NCBI RefSeq assembly: GCF_963583255.1
Contig: NC_084809.1
Span: 2,327,001-2,391,000 of the forward strand
DNA: 64,000 nucleotides
Reading direction: 5' to 3'
Source of the DNA: Pyrus communis
Lineage: Eukaryota; Streptophyta; Magnoliopsida; Rosales; Rosaceae
Shown: positions 21,218 to 31,537 of the stretch, one piece after another
How the letters are laid out: each line of letters starts with the position of its first letter
Position numbering within the stretch: position 1 is the first letter of the stretch
Notes under the pieces: generated by a model
Seen by the model: only the letters and a program-made list of their open reading frames with translations
Database searches by the model: none
Told to the model about the DNA's origin: nothing
Program-made: the position numbers and the translations under genes

Positions 21218-23589
21218 ATGGGTTTGGTGCTTAATCCTAGCAAGGTGGAGAGTTGGGGTAAAAGTAGCAAATCGAAGGGTAGGAAGAAGAAAGATAAGAC
21301 GGTGGAGGAACCTGGGTGTTGGGTTAAGCTCAGGTTTGGGACCTGCATGCCTTCGAGATCCAAAGTTAATAGCTCCATCACTGGAACTAGTGTTTCTTAT
21401 GGTAATTTCTTCACTACCCTTTTCCTTTTTTGGCAATTTCTTGTTGAGAAGCATTAAATTTTGAGGTGGGGATTGTGTTTTTCGGTTGCCCTTTTTCCCC
21501 TTTTTGGATGATTAATCTATTTGCTCTGCTAAATTAAGTAAATAGGCATGTAACATCGTATGAGTTTAGGAAAGTGTTTAATTTTGTTTAGGTGATGAAT
21601 ACTGTGTAAATATTGAGAAGACGAATGATTTGAAAGACGATATTCTAAACTACTCTAATTTATGGAGATAAGAGGGGATTGGACCTTATTATATATGGTT
21701 GAGGTGTTTGCATTTATTAGACGTACAATTGCAATTTTAGTGTCGGGCATTTATTATACGTTTCCAACAATAGCAACATCTTAGTTGATTCAAGTGTGTT
21801 GGACTTTGTGTAACCAGCAGAAACTAAATCTTCGAATGAGAAAAGTAGAGATCGAGAAATTACTCGTGGAGGGTCATCCACCACTACTAGTAATGCTGGC
21901 AGTTCTACGTCCACGCCCTATTTTAGTGAGGAACTGAAGGTTGCTTCGCAGCTCCGGAAATTCACATTTAACGAACTTAAGTTAGCGACGAGGAACTTCA
22001 GACCTGAGAGTCTTCTTGGTGAGGGTGGATTTGGTTGTGTATTTAAAGGTTGGGTCGAGGAGAATGGAACTGCCCCTGTTAAACCTGGTACCGGGCTTAC
22101 GGTTGCAGTTAAGACTCTCAACCACGATGGACTTCAGGGTCACAAAGAATGGCTTGTATGGCTTCGCTATCCCTCAACTTACGATTATAACTGTTTTTAA
22201 CTTGACCTCTTGGATTACATGCGAGTCTCCTTTTCGGTTCAATTTGTATCTAAATCTTCTTCTTTTTTTTTTCATTATTTTCAGGCTGAAATTTATTTTC
22301 TTGGTGATCTCATCCATCCTAATTTGGTAAAGTTGATTGGTTACTCGATTGAAGATGATCAGAGGTTGTTGGTCTATGAGTTTTTGCCTAGGGGAAGTTT
22401 GGAAAACCACCTCTTCAGAAGTAAGCAACTGGTCCTTTCACATTCTTTGATAATTGCATGTTTACTGAAACTAGCTGTTGAGTTTGCGTTGTTTTGTATT
22501 GTTAGTGGTTGCCTAATGATATTTGGTAACAACCAGGGTCCCTGCCTCTTCCGTGGTCTATTAGAATGAAAATTGCACTCGGTGCTGCAAAGGGTCTTGC
22601 CTTTCTTCATGAAGAAGTTCAAAAACCGGTCATATACCGCGACTTCAAAACATCTAATATCCTATTAGATGCAGTAAGTGACAGTAACTGAGCATCAAAT
22701 TCATTTATTTTCCTACTACTATTCTCGTCTGAAAATGGAATGTGTTATTTTAGGATTATAATGCCAAGCTTTCGGATTTCGGACTTGCGAAAGATGGCCC
22801 TGAGGGTGATAAAACTCATGTGTCCACACGAGTCATGGGAACATATGGTTATGCAGCCCCAGAGTATGTGATGACCGGTGAGTCCGATAATAATCATCTT
22901 TGGCATTTAATAGTTTTGGTAGTTCTATAAAGTTGCAACTCCATCGAATATGCAAAGAGATGGGTTAAAACATCAGTACTTAGCATTTTATCAGGCTTTG
23001 GCTTCTGATAAATAATTGCATACCTAGGCCAATCTTGAGCTAGAATTACGAAGTCCTAACATGGCTTTTTGGTTTAGGACATTTGACATCAAAGAGCGAT
23101 GTCTATAGTTTTGGAGTAGTTCTGCTCGAAATGATAAATGGCAGAAGATCCATGGACAAAAATAGACCAAATGGGGAGCACAATCTTGTGGAGTGGGCGA
23201 GGCAACGCTTTGGCGACAAGAAGAGGTTATTCCAGTTAATTGACCCCCGTCTTGAAGGTCATTTTTCAATTAAAGGTGCACAAAAAGCAGTCCAGCTTGC
23301 CGCCCACTGCCTCAGCCGTGACCCAAAAGCTAGGCCAATGATGAGTGAAGTTGTTGAAGTCCTAAAGCCTCTACAAAACCTCAAGGACATGGCCAGTTCT
23401 TCCTACCAATTCCAAACCATGCAAGAAGCTCGTTCCAGGTCCCTCTCAAGTTCTAAGAACGGCATCAGAACGCAGGCGGTATTCATGCCGAGAAACGGAC
23501 AGCCCGTAAGGAGCTTGTCGAGCCCGAATGGTCCACCTTCTTCTCCATATTATCCTGGAAAATCGCCTAAACCTAACTCAAAAGAATGA
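21218..23589 (+). CDS. PBL34/35/36-like: Receptor-like cytoplasmic kinase, RLCK-VII / PBL34-36 type
   Basis: Ser/Thr kinase that relays signals from cell-surface receptor kinases, in defence and development in this subfamily. Six exons: 21218-21401, 21818-22155, 22285-22420, 22537-22673, 22754-22877, 23078-23589; all GT-AG, 476 residues, the family's usual length. The N-terminus has the subfamily signature ([20 protein letters not shown]). The kinase core has glycine loop GEGGFG (129-134), invariant Lys160, alpha-C Glu176, catalytic YRDFKTSN (Asp255), DFG at 273-275 and an APE-type APEYVM. The RD Arg is present. The Ser/Pro-rich C-tail ends near [13 protein letters not shown]34/35/36 are linked to responses to bacterial lipid ligands; carrying that role over is inference. 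No disabling change was seen. The gene lies 1.4 kb upstream of the HIR array, same strand. Confidence 0.95.
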
Positions 23590-24655
23590 TGACATTAGTT
23601 TTTGTGTATGATTATGTTAGACTTGACTCTCATATTGTACCAGCTTCAGATTGTTCTGTCATATATAGTACAAACTAAAAAATCTTTTTACTCTCGTGAT
23701 CTTATCCTCTATGTTTGACTGCAATTAGACACTTGGTGTGACAAGTCCTGCAACTAACTCTTTCGTCAAGGATTACTTTTATGGAAATTTATTTTAAATC
23801 TAAAATTATTGGCCGTTGGATTAAATTGTAGTCGTTTTAGTTTTTATTTTTATTTTTATTTTTTTTAAGTTCCATATTCGTTTTTTTTCCTTTTAATTAT
23901 AGGAAAACTAACGAAAATAATTTGAAATTTTTGAGTTTTAATCAAAATGATAAAAATATGTTGTAAGTGAATACTACCAGGAGTGATTTTTTAGAATAAA
24001 AATATAATTTTTCGTTAAAATGAATAGTACATGATGATGTGGTCTGACTATTTGTTTTTTTATAAATAATAAAAAGATAAAGTTCTTGGTGTATGTAAAT
24101 CCTTTAATTTGTTCATTTACTTTATCGTTTCGAGGTTTTTACTGTTATTTTCACGTTTGGTGGAAATTAAGTGTAATGATCATGTCACTCACTACGTCAC
24201 TGCATATTTTATTTACGCCGGCGCTCCTCAAAATTTCCAGAGTACAGAATTTTAACCCTTTTAGGCAATCCTTCTGCTTCTTGCTCAAAAGGGTCTCCTA
24301 GGTTCTAGATTTCCTCTTCAAATCCAAACAGTTTCATCAAATTATGCGCTTTTTTACGAGCAATGAAAAATCATTGAAGTCGTTATCGAAAAATAAGCAA
24401 TGCATACACATGAATGAACCGGGGGCAGTTTAAGCATCTACAAATTGTATAAAATCTTGCATCCATTTCTTTCATTATGTGGTAAGATAATTTTTCTCGT
24501 ACTGCAACTCTATTGAAAGGATTATCACAATTAGAACTGGTAAGTAGAAAAATTAAAAGGCATTTAAGGGAACTTAATGACATTATCCAGAGTCACATGA
24601 AAATTTGCAAGTAAAGGAAACTCAATTAATGAAAATGGACAAATTATAGACTTCC
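23590..24655. other. 3' flank of kinase gene
   Basis: Contains the likely 3'-UTR and, at 23880-24030, part of a short repeat family also seen at 51885-52064. Nothing else was recognised. Confidence 0.4.
23880..24030 (+). repeat. Short MITE-like repeat (family A), partial
   Basis: Similar to 51885-52064: both share GAAAACTAA, TTTGAGTTTTAA, the AGTGAATA(C/G)TA stretch, a TTTTTAG block and TTTTTCGTTAAA followed by GAATAGTAC-like sequence. The right end of this copy is missing. Confidence 0.5.
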
Positions 24656-24659
24656 TTTC

Positions 24660-25045
24660 AAATTCATGAAAGCGAAATGAAACAGACTAAGGGTAGTTTT
24701 GACTTTTTAAACAGACTAAGGGTAGTTTTGACTTTTTAATCATAAAAGGGTACTGTACAAGGGCAAATTGGTCATTTAGCCAATGAGCTTTGTTCTTTAT
24801 ATCTCAGCAATTTTGGCTTGGATTACAAGAAATAATTCACAAACAACTTTACAACTCTGTCGCTCATTTGGTTGCTCAGAAAATGTGAGTTCGTTTCGTA
24901 CTCTTTCGCTTTATTTTCTGTTTGGGTGCTGAGAAAACAATAAAACTGAACTTCAACTGAATTTCTTTTCGTAGATTTATGCTTTATTGATTCATATTCT
25001 GTTGTGATCTCATACAATTTATGTTACTAGTTTAAGAACTGAAGA
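24660..25045 (+). promoter_or_regulatory. HIR1 promoter and leader
   Basis: A block recurring before each array member: GAAAGCGAAATGAAACAGAC, a GGTCATTTAGCCA(A/C)TGAGC motif, the TATA-like TTTATAT at 24796-24802, then TCTCAGCAATTTTGGCTTGG as probable leader. HIR2 and HIR5 have a 5'-UTR intron (TTACAAG|GTAA to ATTCAG|GAT). Here the exon-donor segment is missing, so the leader splices differently or not at all. A 22-bp unit (AAACAGACTAAGGGTAGTTT) is duplicated at 24680-24735. Confidence 0.6.
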
Positions 25046-26326
25046 ATGGGTCAAGCACTTGGTTGTGTTCAAGTGAAGCAGTCAAAAGTTGCTGTCAGGG
25101 AGCAATTTGGGAAATTTGATGATGTTCTTAAACCAGGATGCCACTGCATGCCCTGGTGTTTCGGGTACAAGGTAGCCGGTGAGCTCTCTCTGCGTGTGCG
25201 GCAACTTGAAGTTCGATGTGAAACCAAAACCAAGGTTTTCGCCTTCTGAATTGAGTCCTTACTTTACATTCCCTGAACGATCTGTAGTGAAATGCATAAT
25301 GTTTATGTCAGAATTTATAGCATGTGATATATGTCGGAGAAAAAGGGCGAAAAAAATTCTTGCTATGTGACATATTTGGTCTTTTCAGGATAATGTGTTT
25401 GTGAATGTGGTTGCGTCGATTCAATATCGCGCCTTGCCAGACAAGATACCGGATGCTTTCTACAAGCTCTCGAACGCCAACTCACAGATTCAGGCCTTTG
25501 TATTTGATGGTAAGACTAGAATGCGATTGGTAGAATTCTTGCTTGTACTAGTTGATCAACAGCTAACGCGTTGCCATTCTTTGCGTAACATTCGTTGAGA
25601 ACAGTTATTAGGGCAAGTGTGCCGAAATTGGAGGTTGATGCCGTCTTTGAGCAGAAGAGTGATATAGCGAAATCTGTTGAGGAGGAGCTTGCAAAGGTGA
25701 AACAATTTTTTTGTGTAACACTCGTTGAGAACTGATCGAAATTGTAACCATTTTTCGTTACAGGCGATGTCTGCTTATGGTTTCGAAATAGTAGAGACCC
25801 TTATTGTGGATATTGAGCCGGATGTTCATGTGAAGAGAGCGATGAATGAGATCAATGCAGGTAACTTTCACACCAAAAATGTCACGCATGTTGTTCCAAA
25901 AGTTCAATTTGTGATTTGTTTGTTGCTCAGTTTGTATATAAGTTTTGCTCTGTCAACGTAACAGCTGCAAGGCAGAGGTTGGCGGCGAAAGAAAAGGCTG
26001 AAGCGGAGAAAATCCTACAGATCAAGCGAGCGGAAGGAGAGGCGGAGGCCAAGTTCTTGGCAGGGCTTGGCATAGCGCGCCAGCGCCAGGCCATTGTTGA
26101 CGGGCTGAGGGACAGCGTGCTTGTCTTCTCCGAGAATGTTCCCGGAACAACAGCCAAGGATGTCATGGACATGGTTTTGGTGACTCAATACTTCGACACC
26201 ATGAAGGAGATTGGAGCATCCTCAAAGTCATCGTCTGTTTTCATCCCGCACGGGCCAGGCGCGATCAAGGACGTTGCTTCGCAGATTCGAGAGGGTCTCC
26301 TTCAAGCTGATCATGCCAAGGCATAG
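25046..26326 (+). CDS. HIR (copy 1): HIR1: hypersensitive-induced reaction protein, full length
   Basis: HIR proteins are SPFH/band-7 scaffold proteins on the inner face of the plasma membrane that oligomerise in microdomains and associate with immune receptors. Five exons: 25046-25234, 25389-25509, 25605-25696, 25764-25860, 25965-26326 (GT-AG); 286 residues, the normal length. The N-terminus [10 protein letters not shown] has Gly2 for myristoylation and Cys7 for palmitoylation. The SPFH core follows ([20 protein letters not shown], then [18 protein letters not shown]), with the conserved [13 protein letters not shown], a charged coiled coil ([20 protein letters not shown]) and a C-terminus with [19 protein letters not shown] and [11 protein letters not shown]. 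It is the only copy with every conserved part intact and no lesion. Five further copies follow on the same strand. Confidence 0.95.
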
Positions 26327-26879
26327 AGAGTGAGAGAGGAAAAAACTCCTTGGGAAATAAATTATCTGCAATGCTTGCGTATTATTATGGAAGGTGTGCT
26401 TAAATTATTCATATGAAGAACAAGTTGTGTACTTTACCCAGTACTTACATATCATAAGTTGGCGACTGAGTGCGATTTATTATGTTTATTTTCCTAAATA
26501 TTATCTGTCTGCAGAAATTAAATGGAAAAATTAAGCGATTTTGCATCAAAAACATCGCAATTTTTGTGTTCATACATGAAAGTTTGAATGCAAAAAAAAA
26601 ACAAAAAAGAAAAAACGTTGACATTATGTTCTTATTAAGTAGTAATGTTGAGTGTAAGACCTCATCTACCTCTTACCGTAATTTAAAGTAGTAACATTGC
26701 TCGTAAGAAAAGAAAAAATAAATAAATAACACATCGCAACATTTTTTATGCATCAAATATCAACCTTAGGGTTTGAATTCTACCCTTTCAAGGATATGCT
26801 CAAATCGTATGACAAACTTACAGTGGAGTGATTGTTCAAGTCTACTTGTTGTATATAATTTTTAGTTATTCATCTCTTA

Positions 26880-26975
26880 TGTGGAAACAACATCTTTATA
26901 AAACAAGGATAAGGTTGCATACGACAGACATTCCCCTTTACCCTCGCAAAGCATAGAACCTTGTTGGCTTAGAAT
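26880..26975 (+). mobile_element. Au-like SINE remnant
   Basis: GTGGAAACAACATCTTTATA followed by AAGGATAAGGTTGCATACGA and a pyrimidine-rich tail resembles the 3' body of the plant Au SINE family (CTTTGCAAA...GTAAGGCTGCGTACA). The tRNA-like head is degraded. It lies in the HIR1-HIR2 spacer. Confidence 0.5.
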
Positions 26976-27399
26976 CGCTTCTTTATTCATGTGGTAAAAC
27001 AAATAGGAAAGTTGATTTTAACCTAATATCTATAGCATATTTTAGTGAAACCCCAAAATTTTCAAATTTTGAAATTAAGCCCTTTAACCAGCATACCACG
27101 TAAGCAAACTTTCCTAAAGTCTAAGGTGAGTCAGGTAGGAGTTATGGTTCAAATAATTTTTATATCTATTTTACCCTTCACGTTCATTAGGGGTGCTTTC
27201 TTTTATAATTATTTATTGTTTGTATTTCGATTTTACGCCACTCTTTGATAGGTATGTAAATTTAATCAGTGTTTAAAATAAAATGATGTCATTATTTTAA
27301 ACACTGATTTTATCAGATCTACCATATAAAACGAACACGCTTAGAGACTCAATTGGTGCCAAAAAAAATAAGAACGGATACAAATAATTCACTTTTTCT

Positions 27400-27882
27400 T
27401 TTTATACTAACATGAAAGCGAAATGAAACGACTAAGGGATTTTTTTTCTTTTGTTGACTTTTTGATCAGATAAGGATATGTACGAGGGCAAATTGGTCAT
27501 TTAGCCACTGAGCTCTGCTCTACTCTTTATTTCTCAGCAAATTTGGCTTGGACTACAAGAAATTTATCACATTACAAGAACCAGCAGCAGTTTCAACTTT
27601 ACAAGGTAATTTCCGTACAACTCTGTCTCTTGTTTGGTTGCTCAGAAAATGTGAGTTTGTTTCCTACTCTTTCACTTTATTTTCTGTTTGGGTGCCGAGA
27701 AAACAAAGAAAGCAAAAAGGGTTATGTATGAGCTCTTGGGCATTTTGCTCTATTTTCTTTTATAAATGAATATTGCTTTTATTATTCAAATATTAGATCT
27801 GTGCTTTAATGCTTCATATTTTGTTGTGATCTGAGTCTTGTATTTATAATTTTGGAAAAATTCAGGATCTTTGTACAGAAAA
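27400..27882 (+). promoter_or_regulatory. HIR2 promoter, leader and 5'-UTR intron
   Basis: The same block as before HIR1 (CATGAAAGCGAAATGAAACG, GGTCATTTAGCCACTGAGC, TCTCAGCAAATTTGGCTTGG). The TATA-like motif is changed to TTTATTT. A leader intron is visible: donor TTTACAAG|GTAATT near 27605 and acceptor AAATTCAG|GATC near 27865, just before the ATG. Confidence 0.6.
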
Positions 27883-28927
27883 ATGGGTCAAGCACTTGGT
27901 TGTGTTCAAGTGAAGCAGTCAAAAGTTGCTGTCAGGGAACAATTTGGGAAGTTTGATGGTGTGCTTGAACCAGGATGCCATTGCATGCCCTGGTGTTTCG
28001 GATACAAGGTAGCCGGTGTGCTCTCACTGCGCATGCGACAACTTAAAGTTCAATGCGAAACCAAGACCAAGGTTTTCAGCTGAATGATCTGTTCAATCCA
28101 TAGTTTTTGTGTCAGGTTATACTATGTGATATATTATCTCCGACAAAAATTTCACCATGTGACATAATTGGTTTGTTTCAGGATAATATGTTTCTGAATG
28201 TGGTTGCATCGATTCACTATCGCCCCTTGCCAGACAAGATACCGGATGCTTTCTACAAGCTCTTGAATGCTGACTCGCAGATTCTGGCTTATGTGTTTGA
28301 TGGTAAGACTTACAGAAAGTGATTGATAGAGATTGTTGGTTTATAGATTAGAAGTAATACTTCGGTATCTTCAGTTATTAGGGAAACTGTGCCAAAATTG
28401 GAGCTTGATACCGTCTTTGAGCAGAAAAGTGACATAGCAAAAGCTGTTCAAAAGGAACTTGCAAAGGTGACAGTAAATATCGTATTAGTTAGAAAGGTTA
28501 TATCTTGGTGTAACTTTTCTTGACATTTTCGTTACAGGTTATGTATGAGTACGGTTTTGAAATAGTCGAGACCCTGATTGTGGACATTGTACCACATGTT
28601 GTAGTGATAAAAGCGATGAATGAGATCAGTGCAGGTAAATTTCACAAAAAAAATGTCACACACTTTGTTCCGAAAATTTCAGTTTGTGATTAATTGCTTG
28701 TTCTATGTGTTATTTTTCTTTCTGACACAACAGCTAAAAGGAAGAGGCTGGTGGCGAAAGAGAAGGCGGAAGAAGAGAAAATGCTGAAGATCAAGCGAGC
28801 GGAAGGAGAGGCCGAGTCCAAGTACTTCGTAGGACTTGGCATAGCGCGCCAGGGCCAGGCCATTGTTGACGGGCTGAGGGACACCGTGCCTGACTGCTTT
28901 ACACAGATTATGCTAAGGAGGGGATAG
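27883..28927 (+). CDS. HIR (copy 2, short form): HIR2: HIR protein with shortened C-terminus
   Basis: Five exons: 27883-28071, 28182-28302, 28375-28466, 28538-28634, 28734-28927. Exons 1-4 have exactly the HIR1 lengths (189, 121, 92, 97), all in frame with GT-AG sites; 230 residues. It has the myristoylation start ([10 protein letters not shown]), SPFH core and coiled coil. After GLRDT the frame jumps to [13 protein letters not shown] and stops, so about 60 residues (FSENVP to the [11 protein letters not shown] region) are missing. The 3'-UTR matches that of full-length copies, so an internal deletion fused exon 5 to the old 3' end. HIR5 shares the same tail. The exon-4 peptide is also diverged ([15 protein letters not shown] for [14 protein letters not shown]). 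The intact frame suggests a product could be made; function is unknown. Confidence 0.8.
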
Positions 28928-29579
28928 AAGCTCCAAACGAACAAATATATCTGCAACGCTTGACTGCAGAATTTATTCATCGAAAACTAGTTACCAAGTA
29001 TCAACTCTATCAAGTTCTTAAGTTTTAATAGTTGGTGTGACAAATGATAATTATTATGTTAATTCTCTTAAATCTTATCTGTTTTCAGACATCAGGTGTA
29101 AAAAAACTAAGTCCTTTTGCATCAACAGCAATGCAATATATGTGTTAAACTGTTTTTACACTTCCTTGAAATGCAGCAACTACATTCTCTGCATGTATGA
29201 CCTAAGAAACAAAAACAAGACAAGTAAAACGGAAGTTTAGAATCCAAAATCGAAAGCAACAAAGAAAATTTTCCTAATGTCAGCTAAATACCTGCCAATC
29301 TAGTAAATCAACAACAACATTAGCGGAAGAATTTTATAGGTTGCATTGAAATTTATTGATTGGATTGATTATGTAACATTTGGAGGTCGGAAAAGGTGAA
29401 GATTTTCGAGTTTGGAAGAGAGAGAAGATCTGGTCACACAGAGTGTTCAACCCTAGTGCGCCGAAAAACTCCCTAAACCCTGGTGAGTAAAAAAATTAAA
29501 AGGCACTGAAAGGAACTTATTGACATTATACAGAGTCACAAGAAAAATTGCAAGAATGTAAATGGAGAAACTATACTTT

Positions 29580-29848
29580 TTCCTTTATGCTAACATGAAA
29601 GAGAAATGAAACAGAGGGTAATTGTGCCATTTTCATCATAGAAGGGTCGACTGCAAGGGAAAACTGGTCATTTAACAACTGATCCGCTCTGCTACTCTTT
29701 ATGTCTCAGCAATTTTGGCTTGGATTACAAGAAATAATTCACAAACAATTTTACAAGAACCAGCAGCAGTTTTAGCTTTAAAAGGTAAAGTCCGTATAAC
29801 TCTGTCTGCCGTTTGGTTGCTCAGAAAATGTGAGTCCATTTTGGTGAG
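29580..29848 (+). promoter_or_regulatory. HIR3 promoter and leader
   Basis: Carries the array promoter block (CATGAAAGAGAAATGAAACAG, GGTCATTTAACAACTGATC, CTCAGCAATTTTGGCTTGG) and the leader exon with donor TTTAAAAG|GTAAAG near 29784. The first coding exons that should follow are absent. Confidence 0.55.
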
Positions 29849-30060
29849 AGACAGTGTGCTTGTCTTCTCCGAAAATGTTCCCGGATCAACGGCCAAGGAT
29901 GTCATGGACATGGTTTTGGTGACTCAATACTTCGACACCACGAAGGAGATTGGAGCATCCTCAAGTCAGCGTCTGTTTTCATCCCGCACGGGCCAGGTGC
30001 GATCAAGGATGTTGCTTCGCAGATTCGAGAGGGTCTCCCTCAAGCTGATTATGCTAAGGC

Positions 30061-30064
<4 letters not shown>
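29715..30064 (+). pseudogene. HIR (copy 3, pseudogene): HIR3: leader fused to HIR C-terminal exon
   Basis: The leader and start of the 5'-UTR intron (to the GAGTCCATTTTG stretch near 29845) run directly into the last part of HIR exon 5 ([20 protein letters not shown] and following). Exons 1-4 and most of exon 5, including the start codon, are deleted. Within the remaining exon a single-base loss (CCTCAAGTCAG against CCTCAAAGTCATC in HIR1, near 29961) shifts the frame. It cannot make a HIR protein. The retained piece is the C-terminal segment that HIR2, 1 kb upstream, lacks. The 3' flank matches HIR1's. Confidence 0.9.

Positions 30065-30103
<39 letters not shown>
30064..30103 (+). repeat. (GA)n microsatellite
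   Basis: About twenty GA units just after the HIR3 remnant stop codon. HIR1 has only AGAGAGTGAGAGAGG here, so this is a local expansion. Confidence 0.95.
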
Positions 30104-30110
<7 letters not shown>

Positions 30111-30707
30111 GCTCAAGGAAATAAATTATCTGTAATGGTTACATATTATTAGGGAGGGTCTGCTTAAATTATTCGTATGAAGAACAAGTTATCAACTCTA
30201 TCCAGTACTTACATATTATAAGTTGGCGACTGTGCAGTTTATTATGTTTATTTTCTTAAATATTATCTGTTTGCTTGCAGAAATTAATCAACAAAACTTC
30301 ATCTACGAGGATGTTCTAGCCGACATAACTCTATCAAAATTTAAAAGACAAAACAAAAAGAAATTTTTATTGCGTTTACATAAACACAAATAAAAAAATT
30401 CTCATTTTCAGGTCGACAGATGACACTTCATCTCCTTTGTCTGTTTTATCAACTTCCCAAATTAATAAAAATTTGGTTGCAATATTACTACTCTAAATTA
30501 CTAGGAATTTGAATATGCAACACAGTGGGTTTGAAGAGAAAAAAAAACATTACAACATATTGTATGCATCAAATATATATCTAGGAAAATCTAAAATACG
30601 TCTTAGCTAGATTACTAAGTATAGAAATATATGCATCTACCCTTTTAAGGAAATGAAAGAAAAAAGAAGCATATCAACCTTAGGGTTTGAATTCTCTAAT
30701 CTAGGAA

Positions 30708-30950
30708 GGGTTGTGATTTTCACACACCCTTAACTACTTTTCCCACACCCTTTCCTATTTTTTAATACTTAATTGGTATCCTACTATTTAATCATCCATA
30801 TATACCCTTCCTACTTTTTTATGGTAATTAATGAAAGATTAAATAGGGAGGGGTATATATGGAGGGTTAAATAGTAAGATACAAATTAAGTATTAAAAAA
30901 TATGGAGAAGTGTGGGAAAAGTAGTTAAGGGTGTGTGAAAATCACAACCC
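30708..30950. mobile_element. Fold-back MITE, Mutator-like
   Basis: 243-bp near-perfect inverted repeat: the left arm starts GGGTTGTGATTTTCACACAC and the right arm is its reverse complement, with only a small loop around 30830. It is flanked by ATCTAGGAA (30699-30707) and ATCTGGGAA (30951-30959), a 9-bp duplication with one change, the size made by Mutator-like transposases. It lies in the HIR3-HIR4 spacer and has no coding capacity. Confidence 0.85.
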
Positions 30951-31289
30951 ATCTGGGAAGTGTCTTGAATATGCTCAAATCGTATGACAAACGTACGGTA
31001 GAGTGAGTGCTCAAGTCTACTTGTTGTATATAACTATATGTCATTTTCTCTCATAGCATGGTAACATAAATTTTCTCGCATCACAAATAGTTGGAATACA
31101 ACTCTAATGAATGCCCTTATCATAAATAAGATTGCAAGTCAAGGAAATTGAACTAATGAATTGTAGGAATTCGACGTGAAAAATTGAGTGTCAGCTGTCG
31201 ACTACCTGACACCCTCTCCCACTTCCTTTATCCAAGCTTGGAACAGACAGCATAAGTTAACTTACACAAGTGGAGAGACAAAAATTTTA

Positions 31290-31537
31290 CTTTTTGTACT
31301 AACATGAAAGCGAAATGAATCAGACTATGGGTTGTTCTTTTTTTATTTTATTTTATTTTAACTTTTTTTTAACTTTTTGATCAGATAAGGATAATACAAA
31401 GGTAAACTGGTCATTTTACCCACTGAGCACTGCCGTGCTACCTCTTTATATCTCAGCAAATTTGGATTGGATTACAAGAAAATTATCACAAACAATAATT
31501 ATTAATTTTACAAGAACAAGCAAAAGTTTCAACTTTA
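31290..31537 (+). promoter_or_regulatory. HIR4 promoter and leader, split by transposon
   Basis: Array promoter block (CATGAAAGCGAAATGAATCAG, GGTCATTTTACCCACTGAGC, TTTATATCTCAGCAAATTTG). The leader runs to TTTCAACTTTA, where the CACTA-like element is inserted, and resumes at 33400 with the leader intron (GGTAATGGCCGTACAACTCT). Confidence 0.6.

Noticed and set aside
28107..28322. Separate small ORF starting in HIR2 intron 1
   Set aside because: It reads through intron 1 into exon 2 in the exon frame. It is part of the HIR2 gene, not an independent gene.
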